Below, piece by piece: positions 34,026 to 43,670 of a stretch of 64,000 bases of DNA. Below the pieces are notes generated by a model, which saw only the letters and a program-made list of their open reading frames with translations, was not told the DNA's origin and searched no databases. The position numbers were made by a program, and so were the translations under genes. Numbering within the stretch: position 1 is the first letter of the stretch; every line of letters starts with the position of its first letter. This stretch comes from Scatosoma sp045654025 (GTDB lineage: Bacteria > Bacillota > Clostridia > Christensenellales > Borkfalkiaceae), in contig JAZOMO010000031.1 of the NCBI GenBank assembly GCA_045654025.1, positions 52,118-116,117 of the forward strand, in the 5' to 3' direction.

Positions 34026-35081
34026 TCAAAGTTTTTCTGCAATCGTAGTCAACGCTTGCGTATATTCCGACAACGGCATTGTAAACAGCGTCCATTTACC
34101 GTAGTCTTTCGCCACGCTCATGACCACGTTGCCGTCGCCCACGTTCTTTTTATCTAGGCTCGCCTTTTGCGCCGCCTCGCCAAGGGTGGAGAAGTCGGGC
34201 TTTTCACCGCCGTCCAGCGCCAACGCCTCGTCCACAAACTGTAATAATTTTTCCCCACACTCACGATGACAAACACCTGCCTCCATCGCAAGCAGGGTTT
34301 CTATCTTCATGCCCCACAACACGCTCTCGCCGTGCGAAAGCCCGTAGGAAAGCTCGATGGCATGCCCCGTCGTATGTCCGACGTTGAGACACTTTCTCTC
34401 TCCCGTTTCCTTTTCGTCACGCTCGACAACCCCTGCCTTATAACGCACGCTGTTTTCAATCAACGACACCGCCAAGTCCTTGGTGATTTTTCCATCCACC
34501 GCCAACAAAGTGTTAAAAGTAGCCATATCCATCGCCGCATATTTGACGATTTCGCCGATACCGCATTTCCATTCCCTTTGAGGAAGGGTGTTTAAAAAGC
34601 TGGGGTCAATCAAGACCTCTATCGGCTGATGAAACGCCCCGACGATATTTTTTACACCGCCAAGGTCAATCGCCGTCTTGCCGCCCACCGAGCTGTCCAC
34701 CATCGCAAGCAGAGTCGTCGGGATTTGCACGCAGTCAATCCCACGCATATACAGCGCGGCGCAAAGCCCGCCGATGTCCCCGATGACACCGCCACCCACG
34801 GCAAACAGCCGAGAGGTACGCTTTAAGCCCACCGATGCCATTCTCTCCAAAATCGCCTGCAAGGACCGGAAATTTTTATTCTCTTCCCCAGCGGGCAAGA
34901 CAAAAACCTCTTCTCCTGCAAACCAACGGTCGAAAAAGGGGCGATGCAACGCATAGACGTTGGTGTCGGTCAAAATAAAGTTCTTCTGCCCCGAAAGCAA
35001 CTGGGGCAACCGAGCCTCTATCACATCCGTACCGATATAGATTACCCCCGCCATCGACGAGGTTTTTACGTCAATTTTCAT
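34026..35081 (-). CDS. aroB: 3-dehydroquinate synthase
   Basis: NAD-dependent cyclisation of DAHP, 351 residues. GGGVIGDIGGLCAALYMRG, IPTTLLAMVDSSVGGKTAID and NVGHTTGHAIE carry the NAD and metal sites. ATG 35081 is the start, 4 nt after the aroC stop, with AAGGA upstream. Reading further 5' would run out of frame into aroC. Confidence 0.96.
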   Translation of the reverse strand: MKIDVKTSSMAGVIYIGTDVIEARLPQLLSGQKNFILTDTNVYALHRPFFDRWFAGEEVFVLPAGEENKNFRSLQAILERMASVGLKRTSRLFAVGGGVIGDIGGLCAALYMRGIDCVQIPTTLLAMVDSSVGGKTAIDLGGVKNIVGAFHQPIEVLIDPSFLNTLPQREWKCGIGEIVKYAAMDMATFNTLLAVDGKITKDLAVSLIENSVRYKAGVVERDEKETGERKCLNVGHTTGHAIELSYGLSHGESVLWGMKIETLLAMEAGVCHRECGEKLLQFVDEALALDGGEKPDFSTLGEAAQKASLDKKNVGDGNVVMSVAKDYGKWTLFTMPLSEYTQALTTIAEKL

Positions 35082-35085
35082 ACCC

Positions 35086-36225
35086 TTACAGTTCCTTATA
35101 ACGACTGCATACCTGCGCCATGGTGTCGCCACCCAAACGCTCTGCCACGGTAAACGCAAGCACCTGCGCCACCACCGCCTCGGCAATCACTTCTAATGCT
35201 ACGATAGCGCAAACGTCACTGCGTTCAGAAGCCGCCGTTGCCACCTCGCCCGTCGCCGTATCCACCGTCTGCAAGCCACGCATCAGGGTGGGAATGGGTT
35301 TCATCGCCAGCTTTAACACCAGCTCTTCCCCGTTGGACATACCGCCCTCGATACCGCCCGCGCGATTGCTTTCACGATAATATCCACGGTCTGCATCATA
35401 ATAAATTTCGTCGTGCACGTCCTTGCCGCTGACCGATGCCACCCCAAAGCCCATACCGATTTCCACGCCCTTGACCGCCTGAATACTCATGAGCCCCTGC
35501 GCCAAGCGACCGTCCAGCTTTTCGCCGTACGTCATCATACTGCCAAAGCCGCTCTTCAAGCCACGCACACGGATTTCCACCATACCGCCAGCTGTATCAC
35601 CTGCCAGTTTCAGCGCGGAAATTTTCTCTTTTGCCGCTTCGGAAAGGTCGGGGTTTACCATTCCCGTTTCCTCGTTTTTCTTTGAAATAATTTCGTCGAA
35701 GGTATATTCCCCTTCGTCCTTCACACCGCAAATTTCACGCACAAAGCCGTTGATTTCCACACCCAAAGCGGAAAGGTACTGCTTATAAACAGCACCTGCC
35801 GCAACGCGGATTGCCGTTTCTCTTGCAGAGGCGCGTTCCAAAATGTTGCGCGCGTCGTCCTGCGCAAATTTTTGCATACCCGTAAGGTCTGCGTGCCCGG
35901 GGCGCACCTTGGTCAAAGCTTTTGCCGCCATCACATCTTCGTCGCAAGCGCCGTCAGACATGCAGCTCTCCCAGTTGGCGTAATCTCGATTATAGATACA
36001 CAGCGTAATCGGACTGCCCAGCGTTTCGCCGTTGCGAACGCCCGTCAAAATTTCCGCCCTGTCCTTTTCAATCTTCTGCCGACCACCTCTACCAAAACCG
36101 CTTTGTCGGAGTGCAAGCTCTGCTTGCAGTTTTTCCATATCCAGCTGTAAATGCGCAGGGATTCCTTCCAAAATCGCAACAAGCGCTTTGCCGTGCGATT
36201 CCCCTGCCGTCGTTAATTTCATCAT
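35086..36225 (-). CDS. aroC: Chorismate synthase
   Basis: Makes chorismate from EPSP using reduced FMN, 379 residues. GESHGKALVAILEGIPA starts it, and GRGGRQKIEKD, RASARETAIRVAAGA and NRAGGIEGGMSNGE are the flavin and substrate blocks. There are two adjacent ATGs; AAGGA 7 nt upstream supports the first (36225). It is 12 nt after clpC, so the aro genes may be read from the clpC transcript; no separate promoter fits in the gap. Confidence 0.96.
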   Translation of the reverse strand: MMKLTTAGESHGKALVAILEGIPAHLQLDMEKLQAELALRQSGFGRGGRQKIEKDRAEILTGVRNGETLGSPITLCIYNRDYANWESCMSDGACDEDVMAAKALTKVRPGHADLTGMQKFAQDDARNILERASARETAIRVAAGAVYKQYLSALGVEINGFVREICGVKDEGEYTFDEIISKKNEETGMVNPDLSEAAKEKISALKLAGDTAGGMVEIRVRGLKSGFGSMMTYGEKLDGRLAQGLMSIQAVKGVEIGMGFGVASVSGKDVHDEIYYDADRGYYRESNRAGGIEGGMSNGEELVLKLAMKPIPTLMRGLQTVDTATGEVATAASERSDVCAIVALEVIAEAVVAQVLAFTVAERLGGDTMAQVCSRYKEL

Positions 36226-36237
36226 AATGATATCCTT

Positions 36238-38760
36238 TTATACTGTTTCTACCGTGTATTTGCCGCCTTGATAGTCGATAAGCACTTTCTGTCCCGAAGA
36301 TACTCTGCCCAGCAAAATTTCCTCTGACAGTCGATCCTCAATCCGTCTTTGCACCGCGCGTTTTAAAGGCCGAGCGCCGTATTGACTGTCGTAGCCCTCC
36401 TTGACCAGCGCGCGCTTTGCCTCCTCGGAGACGGTCAGCGTAATGCCACGCTGTTCGTACAGACGCTTTGCAAGCGCCGACACCATCTTACCGCCGATGA
36501 TTGCCGCATCCTCTTCCGACAGACGGTGGAAGACCACGATATCGTCCAAGCGGTTCAAAAACTCCGGACGGAATTTGTCCTTCAAAGCCTTCGTGATATT
36601 CTCCTTCATATCCTCGTACTGCCTTGCATCGGTCGCCGTGTCGTCCACGTCACTGCCAAAGCCGTACACGCCCGTACGCTCGGTCTGCGGCAGGGATGCG
36701 CCCACGTTCGAGGTGAGAATGAGCACGGCGTTTTTAAAGCTTACCGTTCTACCCTTGCTGTCCGTCAGCCTGCCGTCGTCCAAAATCTGCAACAGCAGAT
36801 TGAATACGTCAGGGTGCGCCTTTTCAATCTCGTCAAACAAAATGACGCAATAGGGCTTGGTGCGTACCTTGTCGGTCAGCTGCCCCGATTGCCCTTCGTC
36901 AAAGCCCACGTATCCCGGAGGCGCGCCGATGAGCTTAGAAATCGACTGTTTTTCCATGTATTCGCTCATATCCAAGCGAATCATCTGTTCTTCGTTGCCA
37001 AACAACGCCTCTGCCAAGGCCTTACAAAGGTCGGTTTTACCAACGCCCGTAGGACCTACGAAGATAAACGAACCGATGGGACGAGACGGGTCTTTCAAGC
37101 CTGCGCGCGCCCTGCGAATGGCTTTTGCAACAGCGCTGACCGCCTCGTTCTGTCCGATAATTCGTTCGTGTAATTTCTCCTCTAAATGCATCAGCTTTTC
37201 GCCTTCTTCCTGCGAAATCTGCATAAGGGGCACGTTCGTGCGCGCCGCAACGATGCCAGCCACCTGCTCTCTGCCGATGCCCATTCTACCGTCGGGAAGT
37301 CGAATGAGGCTCTGCGCGCGAAGCACCGCCTCCCTTCTATCCTTCAAGCGTTGCAGTTCCTTTTGAATGCGGTTCATCGCCTCGTAGTTTACGGTGCTTT
37401 TTGCGTACGAAAAGCTTTCTTCTAAAGTCAAAATCTCGGTAGACAACGACTTCGATTCGTCGTTTTCAGAACCGCAGATACGCGCCCTTGCCGCCGCCTC
37501 GTCAATGAGGTCGATTGCTTTATCAGGCAAGAACCGATCGTTGATGTAGCGTACGGACAGTTTCACCGCCGCCTCAATCGCCTCGTCGGAAATCGCAATA
37601 CCGTGGTGCGCCTCATAACGGCTTCTGAGCCCTTTCAAAATCTCCATGGCGTCCTGTTCCTTGGGTTCTTCCACCATGACGGGGGTAAACCTACGCTCTA
37701 ACGCCGCATCTTTTTCGATGTATTTTCTATATTCTTCAATCGTGGTCGCGCCGATGAGTTGTAAGTCGCCTCGTGCCAACATCGGCTTTAAGATATTTGC
37801 GGCATCCATACCGCTGTCCGAAGACGCGCCTGCGCCGACAATCGTATGGATTTCGTCAATAAACAGAATAATCTGCCCGTCTGCAAGCACCGCATCGACA
37901 ACGTCCTTCAAACGCTCTTCAAATTCCCCACGGTATTTCGTGCCTGCCAGCATACCGGGGATATCCAACGAAAACACCGTCTTTCCTGCTAGCTGAGGAG
38001 GCACTCTGCCCTGCACGATCAAGGTCGCCAAGCCTTCGATAATCGCGCTCTTGCCCACACCGGGCTCACCCACCAAAACGGGGTTGTTTTTACTGCGACG
38101 AGAGAGCACCTGCGACACCTGCTCGATCTCTCTTTGACGGCCGATGACAGGGTCTACCTTGCCACGGCGCACGCGGTCGGTCATATCCGTGCCAAAGGTC
38201 GCCAGCTTTTCTCTTGCCGTCGATTTACCCTTGCCGTTTTGTTTGGGGGCAAACAAATCCTCGCCTACCTGCGTTCTGCCTGCGGAAGGCATTTGAGGTT
38301 GCTGCATGCGATTGCCCTGCGGAGCATCCTCCTGCGGACGAGCCGACACCAGCTTCATACGCGTTCTTTCCGCCAAGCCATCTACGTCAATCCCCAGTTT
38401 TTGCAAAATCAGCACAGCGACACAGCCTACGTTATCGAGCACCGCAAGCAACACGTGCAAGGTCCCCGTCGGAGCATCCTGCTGTTGCGCCGCCGCCATT
38501 GCCCTACGGAAGATGGTCTTCGTCCGTTCAGTCATCCCCGAAACGGTCACTTTCGGGTCAATCGCACGGAAAAACTCCCCTTCGTATTCCGACTTGGAAA
38601 CCCCTGCTTCGCGCAGTAATTTCCCTGCCTCGCATTCCACGCAAAGACAGCCGTACAGCAAATGCTCCGTGCCGATGTATACCGCGCCGCGCGCCAAAGT
38701 GGCCTCGTTCGCCTTTTTCAGCACTTCGCTTAAATTGTTCGATAAATTCGGGTTTTTCAT
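36238..38760 (-). CDS. clpC: ATP-dependent Clp protease ATP-binding subunit
   Basis: Hsp100 AAA+ unfoldase that feeds ClpP, 840 residues. The N-domain repeat (about 1-140) is followed by AAA-1 with GEPGVGKSAI and FIDEIHTIVGAG. A middle coiled region (about 420-480) follows, then AAA-2 with GPTGVGKTDL and LFDEIEKAHPDV. Partnership with McsB, which marks arginine-phosphorylated substrates for ClpCP, is supported by the mcsA-mcsB genes upstream. A 223-nt gap separates it from mcsB, so it may have its own promoter. Confidence 0.95.
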   Translation of the reverse strand: MKNPNLSNNLSEVLKKANEATLARGAVYIGTEHLLYGCLCVECEAGKLLREAGVSKSEYEGEFFRAIDPKVTVSGMTERTKTIFRRAMAAAQQQDAPTGTLHVLLAVLDNVGCVAVLILQKLGIDVDGLAERTRMKLVSARPQEDAPQGNRMQQPQMPSAGRTQVGEDLFAPKQNGKGKSTAREKLATFGTDMTDRVRRGKVDPVIGRQREIEQVSQVLSRRSKNNPVLVGEPGVGKSAIIEGLATLIVQGRVPPQLAGKTVFSLDIPGMLAGTKYRGEFEERLKDVVDAVLADGQIILFIDEIHTIVGAGASSDSGMDAANILKPMLARGDLQLIGATTIEEYRKYIEKDAALERRFTPVMVEEPKEQDAMEILKGLRSRYEAHHGIAISDEAIEAAVKLSVRYINDRFLPDKAIDLIDEAAARARICGSENDESKSLSTEILTLEESFSYAKSTVNYEAMNRIQKELQRLKDRREAVLRAQSLIRLPDGRMGIGREQVAGIVAARTNVPLMQISQEEGEKLMHLEEKLHERIIGQNEAVSAVAKAIRRARAGLKDPSRPIGSFIFVGPTGVGKTDLCKALAEALFGNEEQMIRLDMSEYMEKQSISKLIGAPPGYVGFDEGQSGQLTDKVRTKPYCVILFDEIEKAHPDVFNLLLQILDDGRLTDSKGRTVSFKNAVLILTSNVGASLPQTERTGVYGFGSDVDDTATDARQYEDMKENITKALKDKFRPEFLNRLDDIVVFHRLSEEDAAIIGGKMVSALAKRLYEQRGITLTVSEEAKRALVKEGYDSQYGARPLKRAVQRRIEDRLSEEILLGRVSSGQKVLIDYQGGKYTVETV

Positions 38761-38983
38761 AATTATCCCCTTTAAAACTACTTTCTATCAAAAATCCTTT
38801 TAAGGTTTTGTTGTAGAGAATGGTTAATTTACAACAATTTTTTGTTGGATTGACGAGGAAAATATAAGAAAGACAAGCGGTTTGTGAGGGCGCATACCTT
38901 CAGCGGTCTGTAACCGAGCAAAACGCGCAGTATTTCGCAATTATTTTTCCGTCAAAAATTAACCAGGTTATGCAACAAAGCCT
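38761..38983. other. 223-bp gap between mcsB and clpC
   Basis: No gene is seen. On the minus strand the region before clpC can fold a CAACAA...TTGTTG hairpin near 38827-38845, and it ends in an AAAGGGG ribosome-binding site. No CtsR-type heptad repeat (GGTCAAA) is visible. A weak promoter cannot be excluded. Confidence 0.4.
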
Positions 38984-40018
38984 TTAGTCCGTTCGTACCA
39001 CCAACTGAGGTAACACTCGGCGCATCACCGCCGCGCGGTGGGCATCACGCTCTGCCTCATTTGCGCCGAACAGGTCGTGTTCGACACAGAAGGAATATGG
39101 GCGCATATCGTCGATGAATAGGTCGAGGGCGTACGGCTCGTCATCCGTCAGCTTGAAAAATCCGAGCGCAACGCCAAGCTTTACCTGCGTCAGCATATCC
39201 ATCATCTCTTGGAAGCGCAAATATCCGCAATTCGTCAACACGCCGTAGGCGCGAAGACATTCGTCTTTCAAACGATATCCCTCTTCTGCCAGCATCTTTT
39301 TGCGTTCGGCTTGTTCGGCCTTGGCAATCTCTAAGGTTGCCGTTTCCATATAGCGCAGGATTTCATATTCCGACAGCCCCAAGGTCTTGTCATTGCTGAT
39401 TTGGTATCGGTATCCCTCAGACGCCGTGCCTTCCCCGAACATTCCGCGCACGGTTAAGCCACAATCACTCCATTTTTCAACCAACACGCGGATACCGCCA
39501 CAGCGCTCCAACCCAGGCAAGAACATCATCACCGATGCGCGCAGGCCCGTACCAACGTTGGAAGGACAAGCGGTCAAAAAGCCAAGCTTTTTGTCATACG
39601 CAAAATGCAGTTGCTCTCCCAAGCCGTCATCTAGCGAGCACACCCTCTCGTAAGCGTCGTCCAAACGGAAGCCGCTGACGATGTACTGTTCACGCAAATG
39701 GTCTTCCTCGTTGACCATGACGGACACTTCGCCGTCCGCAGACACGAACGCCGTGCCCCCACGCTTACCAGCCACTAAAGCGGGGCTGATTAAGTGTTGT
39801 TCTTGCAACAGCATCGCCTGCGCCTTGCCGATGGCGCGTACGTCGTATTCCGTCCAGCCGCTGTCCAGCCTCGCCAAAGCGTTGCGGGTCAAAACGACGA
39901 TTTCTTCTGCCTGCTCCTTCGAAAGCTTGGTAGGGAACGGATACGCTTGCAAGTTCCTTGCCAGCCGCATACGGGTGGAGATGACCGTCGTTGTCAATTC
40001 CGATTTTTTACGTCTCAT
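38984..40018 (-). CDS. mcsB: Protein arginine kinase
   Basis: Guanidino-kinase-fold enzyme that phosphorylates arginines in proteins and tags them for ClpCP. In 344 residues STRMRLARNLQAYPFP, VMVNEEDHLREQYIVSG and LTACPSNVGTGLRASVMM (with the guanidino-kinase Cys) are present. ATG 40018 overlaps the mcsA stop by 4 nt. A C-terminal helical region (LVVRTD end) closes it. Confidence 0.95.
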   Translation of the reverse strand: MRRKKSELTTTVISTRMRLARNLQAYPFPTKLSKEQAEEIVVLTRNALARLDSGWTEYDVRAIGKAQAMLLQEQHLISPALVAGKRGGTAFVSADGEVSVMVNEEDHLREQYIVSGFRLDDAYERVCSLDDGLGEQLHFAYDKKLGFLTACPSNVGTGLRASVMMFLPGLERCGGIRVLVEKWSDCGLTVRGMFGEGTASEGYRYQISNDKTLGLSEYEILRYMETATLEIAKAEQAERKKMLAEEGYRLKDECLRAYGVLTNCGYLRFQEMMDMLTQVKLGVALGFFKLTDDEPYALDLFIDDMRPYSFCVEHDLFGANEAERDAHRAAVMRRVLPQLVVRTD

Positions 40019-40485
40019 CTTCTTATCCCTGCCTTTGCGTCGCCGCCGTCCAAATTCGCTATCTCCTGCAAGCACGCACGCGCGCGAACAGCATCGCCCA
40101 TTTTTTCGTAATGATAGGCAAGCGTCTGCAATTCCTTTCTGCGATTACTGCGTTGTGCACCCTCGCCGTCCACGGCGGATTTCCCACGATGCACCTCCGA
40201 GGAATTTTGTTGCATACGAATCACCATCGGCACGGTCAGCACCCCAAGCGTATGATAACATTTCGCGCAGCCCACCAAAGCCGTCTTCTTTACTTCGTCT
40301 GCCTTCGCGCCGCAGTAGGGACAAACCTCGTACGTCTTCCCGCCCTCGTGTCCATCCGCGTTCACCGACAGAAATTTATTCTCGTAGCAGGCAAGACAAT
40401 AATGTTCAATTTCTACACCGCCACGCACCTTTCTTTCGTAAGACACGGCAGGATGATTCTTTTTACACGCAAAACACAAACGCAT
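40015..40485 (-). CDS. mcsA: McsB activator with zinc fingers and UVR motif
   Basis: 156 residues. Four CxxC pairs (CFAC, CLAC, CPYC, CAKC) form two treble-clef zinc sites, and a C-terminal UVR-like helix (RRKELQTLAYHYEKMGDAVR) follows. McsA activates McsB. It overlaps mcsB by 4 nt. In many Firmicutes ctsR is the next gene upstream; here a membrane-anchored XRE regulator takes that place. Confidence 0.93.
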   Translation of the reverse strand: MRLCFACKKNHPAVSYERKVRGGVEIEHYCLACYENKFLSVNADGHEGGKTYEVCPYCGAKADEVKKTALVGCAKCYHTLGVLTVPMVIRMQQNSSEVHRGKSAVDGEGAQRSNRRKELQTLAYHYEKMGDAVRARACLQEIANLDGGDAKAGIRR

Positions 40486-40520
40486 TATAAGATTACTCCA
40501 ACGTCAATTTCTTTACCTGA

Positions 40521-41159
40521 TTAAACTTTTTCGCTCCGTTTCTTTTCCCTTTTGCGAAAAACCGAGGAACGGAAAAACGCCCATAAAACTTCCAACACCT
40601 GCAGGGGCGCACCAAGCAGGAATACGAGCCACACCGAACCGCCCAGCGTAAGGACAAACCATAACACGCTAAACACCGACAACAGCGCCGTCCATATCGT
40701 AGCGGAAACGGAGATGAACTGCAACAGCTTGTATTTCCAAACCGCCGACAACACGATGAGCACGACGGCATTCACGGGCAACGCAAAGATAAACGTCGTC
40801 CAGATCGCACCCTCTACGTTCAGCATCGACAACAGGACAAACACGCAGGTCGCCACCAGCCAGACGATGCCGCTAGACAAGCCCATAATCATGGCGTGCA
40901 AGCCGACGTTTTGACGAGTAAGCGTTTGTTTGGTCTGTTCCTCACCCACCAGCTCGTTGACCGTTACCCCAAAGATTTCGGCAAGCTGTACCAACACGTA
41001 GATGTCCGGAACGCCACCGCCCGATTCCCATTTCGAGACCGATTTATCCGAGTAGTTAATGCGTTCGGCAAGCTCCGCCTGAGTCAATCCCAAGGCTTTT
41101 CTATACGCCGTAATGTTACGGCCGATTCGTTTGTTCAATGATAAGGTATTTTCTTCCAT
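40521..41159 (-). CDS. XRE-family regulator with C-terminal membrane domain
   Basis: 212 residues. An N-terminal helix-turn-helix (RIGRNITAYRKALGLTQAEL, NYSDKSVSKWESGG, about 8-70) precedes four hydrophobic segments (about 88-112, 115-140, 145-165, 170-190) and a basic tail. It should bind DNA while anchored in the membrane. ATG 41159 sits 6 nt after a TATTAT box and has no Shine-Dalgarno site. It lies 35 nt upstream of mcsA, where ctsR is usually found. Its targets are unknown. Confidence 0.88.
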   Translation of the reverse strand: MEENTLSLNKRIGRNITAYRKALGLTQAELAERINYSDKSVSKWESGGGVPDIYVLVQLAEIFGVTVNELVGEEQTKQTLTRQNVGLHAMIMGLSSGIVWLVATCVFVLLSMLNVEGAIWTTFIFALPVNAVVLIVLSAVWKYKLLQFISVSATIWTALLSVFSVLWFVLTLGGSVWLVFLLGAPLQVLEVLWAFFRSSVFRKREKKRSEKV

Positions 41160-41165
41160 GCTATT

Positions 41166-41194
41166 ATAATAGCATACTTTTTTCCCCTCGTCAA
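41166..41194 (-). promoter_or_regulatory. Promoter of the XRE regulator, predicting a leaderless transcript
   Basis: On the minus strand: TTGACG, 17-nt spacer, TATTAT, then AATAGC and the ATG. The predicted start point is the A of the start codon. A TATAAT overlaps but would need a 20-nt spacer. Confidence 0.75.
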
Positions 41195-41292
41195 GAGTTC
41201 TATTTACTTTTTTCAGGCTTTTTTAGCATAGACATAGCGTTGCTATGTCACGCACATACGCAAGCAAAGTCGTATACCCTAATCAAAGCAAC

Positions 41293-41322
41293 AAAAAACG
41301 ACGGGAAATCCCGTCGTTTTTT
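41293..41322. terminator. Bidirectional terminator after proS
   Basis: AAAAAACGACGGG, loop AAAT, CCCGTCGTTTTTT: a strong symmetric stem with A and T runs on either side. It ends the pyr-galM-trpS-proS run on the minus strand. Confidence 0.92.
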
Positions 41323-41342
41323 ATCATTTTTAAGCCACCGAA

Positions 41343-42773
41343 TTAGTACGCTCTTGCGTAGATGATGACGTGTTTTGCATCCTTGCCGCAAACCGCGCAT
41401 TTTTCAGCGGTTTCGCCTTCGGCGAATACACGCGCAGTCGCCGCCGTTTCCGCTTTGATTTTGTCTTCGCAATCACGGCATCCGCACCAGCCCGCTTTTA
41501 CGAAATTGCCAGCCTCAACGCCTGCCAAAATCCCTGCCATATCCTCAGCGTACACGATGCGGCTGTCACGATGAGCGCGCGCCTTTTCAAGCATGTTGCT
41601 CTGGATTTCCGCCAAGACTGCCTGCACGCTTGCCGCCGCGTTTTCACGCGCAACTTCGCTCTTTTCCAGGGTATCACGACGCGCAAACAGCATTTTACCT
41701 GCCTCGATATCACGAGGGCCCATTTCAATACGCAGGGGAACACCCTTCATTTCCCATTCGTTGAACTTCCAACCGGGGCTGTTGTCGGTGTTGTCAAGCA
41801 CCACGCGTACACCTGCCGCCACAAGCTCTGCGCGCAATTCCTCGCAAGCCTCGTTTACGCCAGGTTTTCTTGCCGCGATGGGCACGATAACGACCTGCGT
41901 AGGCGCAACGACGGGGGGCAATACCAAGCCGCGCGCGTCGCCGTGCGTCATAATCACCGCGCCGATCAAACGGGTGGAAACGCCCCAAGAGGTGGTATAA
42001 GCGTGTTCCAAAACACCCTCTTGACCGAGGAAATCAATCTCGAACGCCTTAGCAAAGTTCTGACCCATATAGTGGGAAGTACCCGACTGCAAGCTCTTCC
42101 CGTCGTGCATCATCGCTTCCATGGTATAGGTAGCCACCGCGCCTGCGAATTTTTCCTTCTCCGTCTTTCTGCCCGTAATTACGGGGATAGCAAGACAGTT
42201 TTCCATAAACTGCTTGTAGATTTCCAGCATCGCGAGGGTTTCTGCCTGCGCCTCTTCTGCGGTCGAATGAGCGGTATGCCCTTCCTGCCACAAGAATTCG
42301 CTGGTACGAAGAAAGGGACGGGTCGTCTTTTCCCAACGCATAACGTTGCACCATTGATTGAGCTTCATGGGCAAATCACGATAGGACTGTACCCACTTGC
42401 CCATCATCGTACCGATAATCGTTTCGGAGGTAGGACGGATTGCCAAAGGCTCGGCAAGCTCTTCACCGCCTGCGTGGGTGACCACAGCAACTTCGGGCGC
42501 AAAGCCTTCTACGTGCTCTGCCTCTTTCGTGAAAAAGCTCATGGGAATTAACAGGGGGAAGTATGCGTTTTCTACCCCTTGTTGTTTAAAGCGAGCGTCC
42601 AACTGCTTTTGGATATTCTCCCAGATTGCATAACCGTAAGGACGAATGACCATCGTACCCTTGACAGGGCCGTAATCGACCAGCTTCGTCTTCAAAACGA
42701 CGTCGGTATACCATTGCGGAAAGTCGCTGTCGATGTCCGCAATTTGTTCTACAAATTGATTTTCCTTTGCCAT
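41343..42773 (-). CDS. proS: Prolyl-tRNA synthetase (type 3, short form)
   Basis: Class II synthetase of 476 residues, the archaeal/eukaryal-like ProRS without an editing domain. Motif 2 is RWEKTTRPFLRTSEFLWQEG. The anticodon domain follows, then a C-terminal zinc-binding-like region with CGCRDCE and CAVCGKDAKHVI, and a Tyr at the end (IIYARAY). It is the last gene of the pyr run, 48 nt after the LacX-like gene. No T-box is seen upstream. Confidence 0.96.
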   Translation of the reverse strand: MAKENQFVEQIADIDSDFPQWYTDVVLKTKLVDYGPVKGTMVIRPYGYAIWENIQKQLDARFKQQGVENAYFPLLIPMSFFTKEAEHVEGFAPEVAVVTHAGGEELAEPLAIRPTSETIIGTMMGKWVQSYRDLPMKLNQWCNVMRWEKTTRPFLRTSEFLWQEGHTAHSTAEEAQAETLAMLEIYKQFMENCLAIPVITGRKTEKEKFAGAVATYTMEAMMHDGKSLQSGTSHYMGQNFAKAFEIDFLGQEGVLEHAYTTSWGVSTRLIGAVIMTHGDARGLVLPPVVAPTQVVIVPIAARKPGVNEACEELRAELVAAGVRVVLDNTDNSPGWKFNEWEMKGVPLRIEMGPRDIEAGKMLFARRDTLEKSEVARENAAASVQAVLAEIQSNMLEKARAHRDSRIVYAEDMAGILAGVEAGNFVKAGWCGCRDCEDKIKAETAATARVFAEGETAEKCAVCGKDAKHVIIYARAY

Positions 42774-42821
42774 ATCTTTAACCTCTTTTTGATTGTTTTC
42801 GTTTTGGGTTTATTGTTTAAC

Positions 42822-43670
42822 TTAAAAATACTCGATTTCGTGGAAAGCGGTTGCCGAACTCTTCGGCGCAATTTCCATCAAGCCTGCTTTTTTAGAAATC
42901 TCCTGTGGAGCTACTCTTTCGTCGTCGGGCAGGTTTTGCCACGGCTCTACGCACACCATACGGCTGTCGGCAGGATGCCACAACAGCAGGTTGCCAAAAT
43001 CGGGATAGGAAACCCTTGCAAGCACCTCACCGCCACGGCGTTTCAACCATACGTTGCGGGAATTTACGTTCGCAAGAATAATCGTATCCGTCTGCATAAA
43101 TTCACGGTCTAAAAATAGCGTCTTGCCCTTGCCGAAATCTCTGCCTTCGCCCGTCAGCATACTCGTTTCCGCAGATGCGTACCAAGCGTAGAAGGTTTCG
43201 TCCTTTTCGAACTCTACCTCGAATTCGTCCACTTCGCCGTCCAAAGCGTACGATTCGTGGCTGCCAAGACCTGCATACATCGTCTTATCGCCTTCGTTGA
43301 CGACTTTATAGAGGACTTTTAACAGATTACCCACTACCATGTACGTGACGAACAGCGAAAAATCAAAGGGATACACCGCCTTCGTTTCCTCGTCTGCACG
43401 CAACACGAAGGTGATTTCTTCACGCGAACAGCCGACCAGAGAGAACTCCTTTTTGCGGGCAAAGCCGTGCTTAGGGACGGGATATTCCACCCCGTCTACC
43501 ACCATTGCGCAACTGCCTGCAAACGGGAAGAGAATGGGGGCGTGCCCGTTCCAACCGCCGTTTTCGTTTTGCCACAACCGTTCCTTTCCATTATGTACGA
43601 CGCTGATAAGCTCTGCGCCTACCGACGATACCTTGCAACGCAAGGTTTCAGACCCAAATTCGTAAATCAT
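42822..43670 (-). CDS. Aldose 1-epimerase family protein (LacX-like)
   Basis: 282 residues, galactose-mutarotase fold. GAELISVVHNGKERLWQN and APILFPFAGSCAMVV near the start, KHGFARKKEFSLV, and YAGLGSHESYALDG fit the LacX/YeaD subfamily. The C-terminus has VCVEPWQNLPDD. It overlaps the methyltransferase gene by 4 nt. A second aldose epimerase (galM) is in the same run. The sugar substrate is unknown. Confidence 0.88.
   Translation of the reverse strand: MIYEFGSETLRCKVSSVGAELISVVHNGKERLWQNENGGWNGHAPILFPFAGSCAMVVDGVEYPVPKHGFARKKEFSLVGCSREEITFVLRADEETKAVYPFDFSLFVTYMVVGNLLKVLYKVVNEGDKTMYAGLGSHESYALDGEVDEFEVEFEKDETFYAWYASAETSMLTGEGRDFGKGKTLFLDREFMQTDTIILANVNSRNVWLKRRGGEVLARVSYPDFGNLLLWHPADSRMVCVEPWQNLPDDERVAPQEISKKAGLMEIAPKSSATAFHEIEYF

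Noticed and set aside
41370..42551. A 393-codon open frame on the plus strand
   Set aside because: It is antisense to proS; the real gene has all class II motifs and the shadow has none.
42774..42821. A possible T-box or leader before proS
   Set aside because: The 48-nt gap is too short and holds no T-box sequence.
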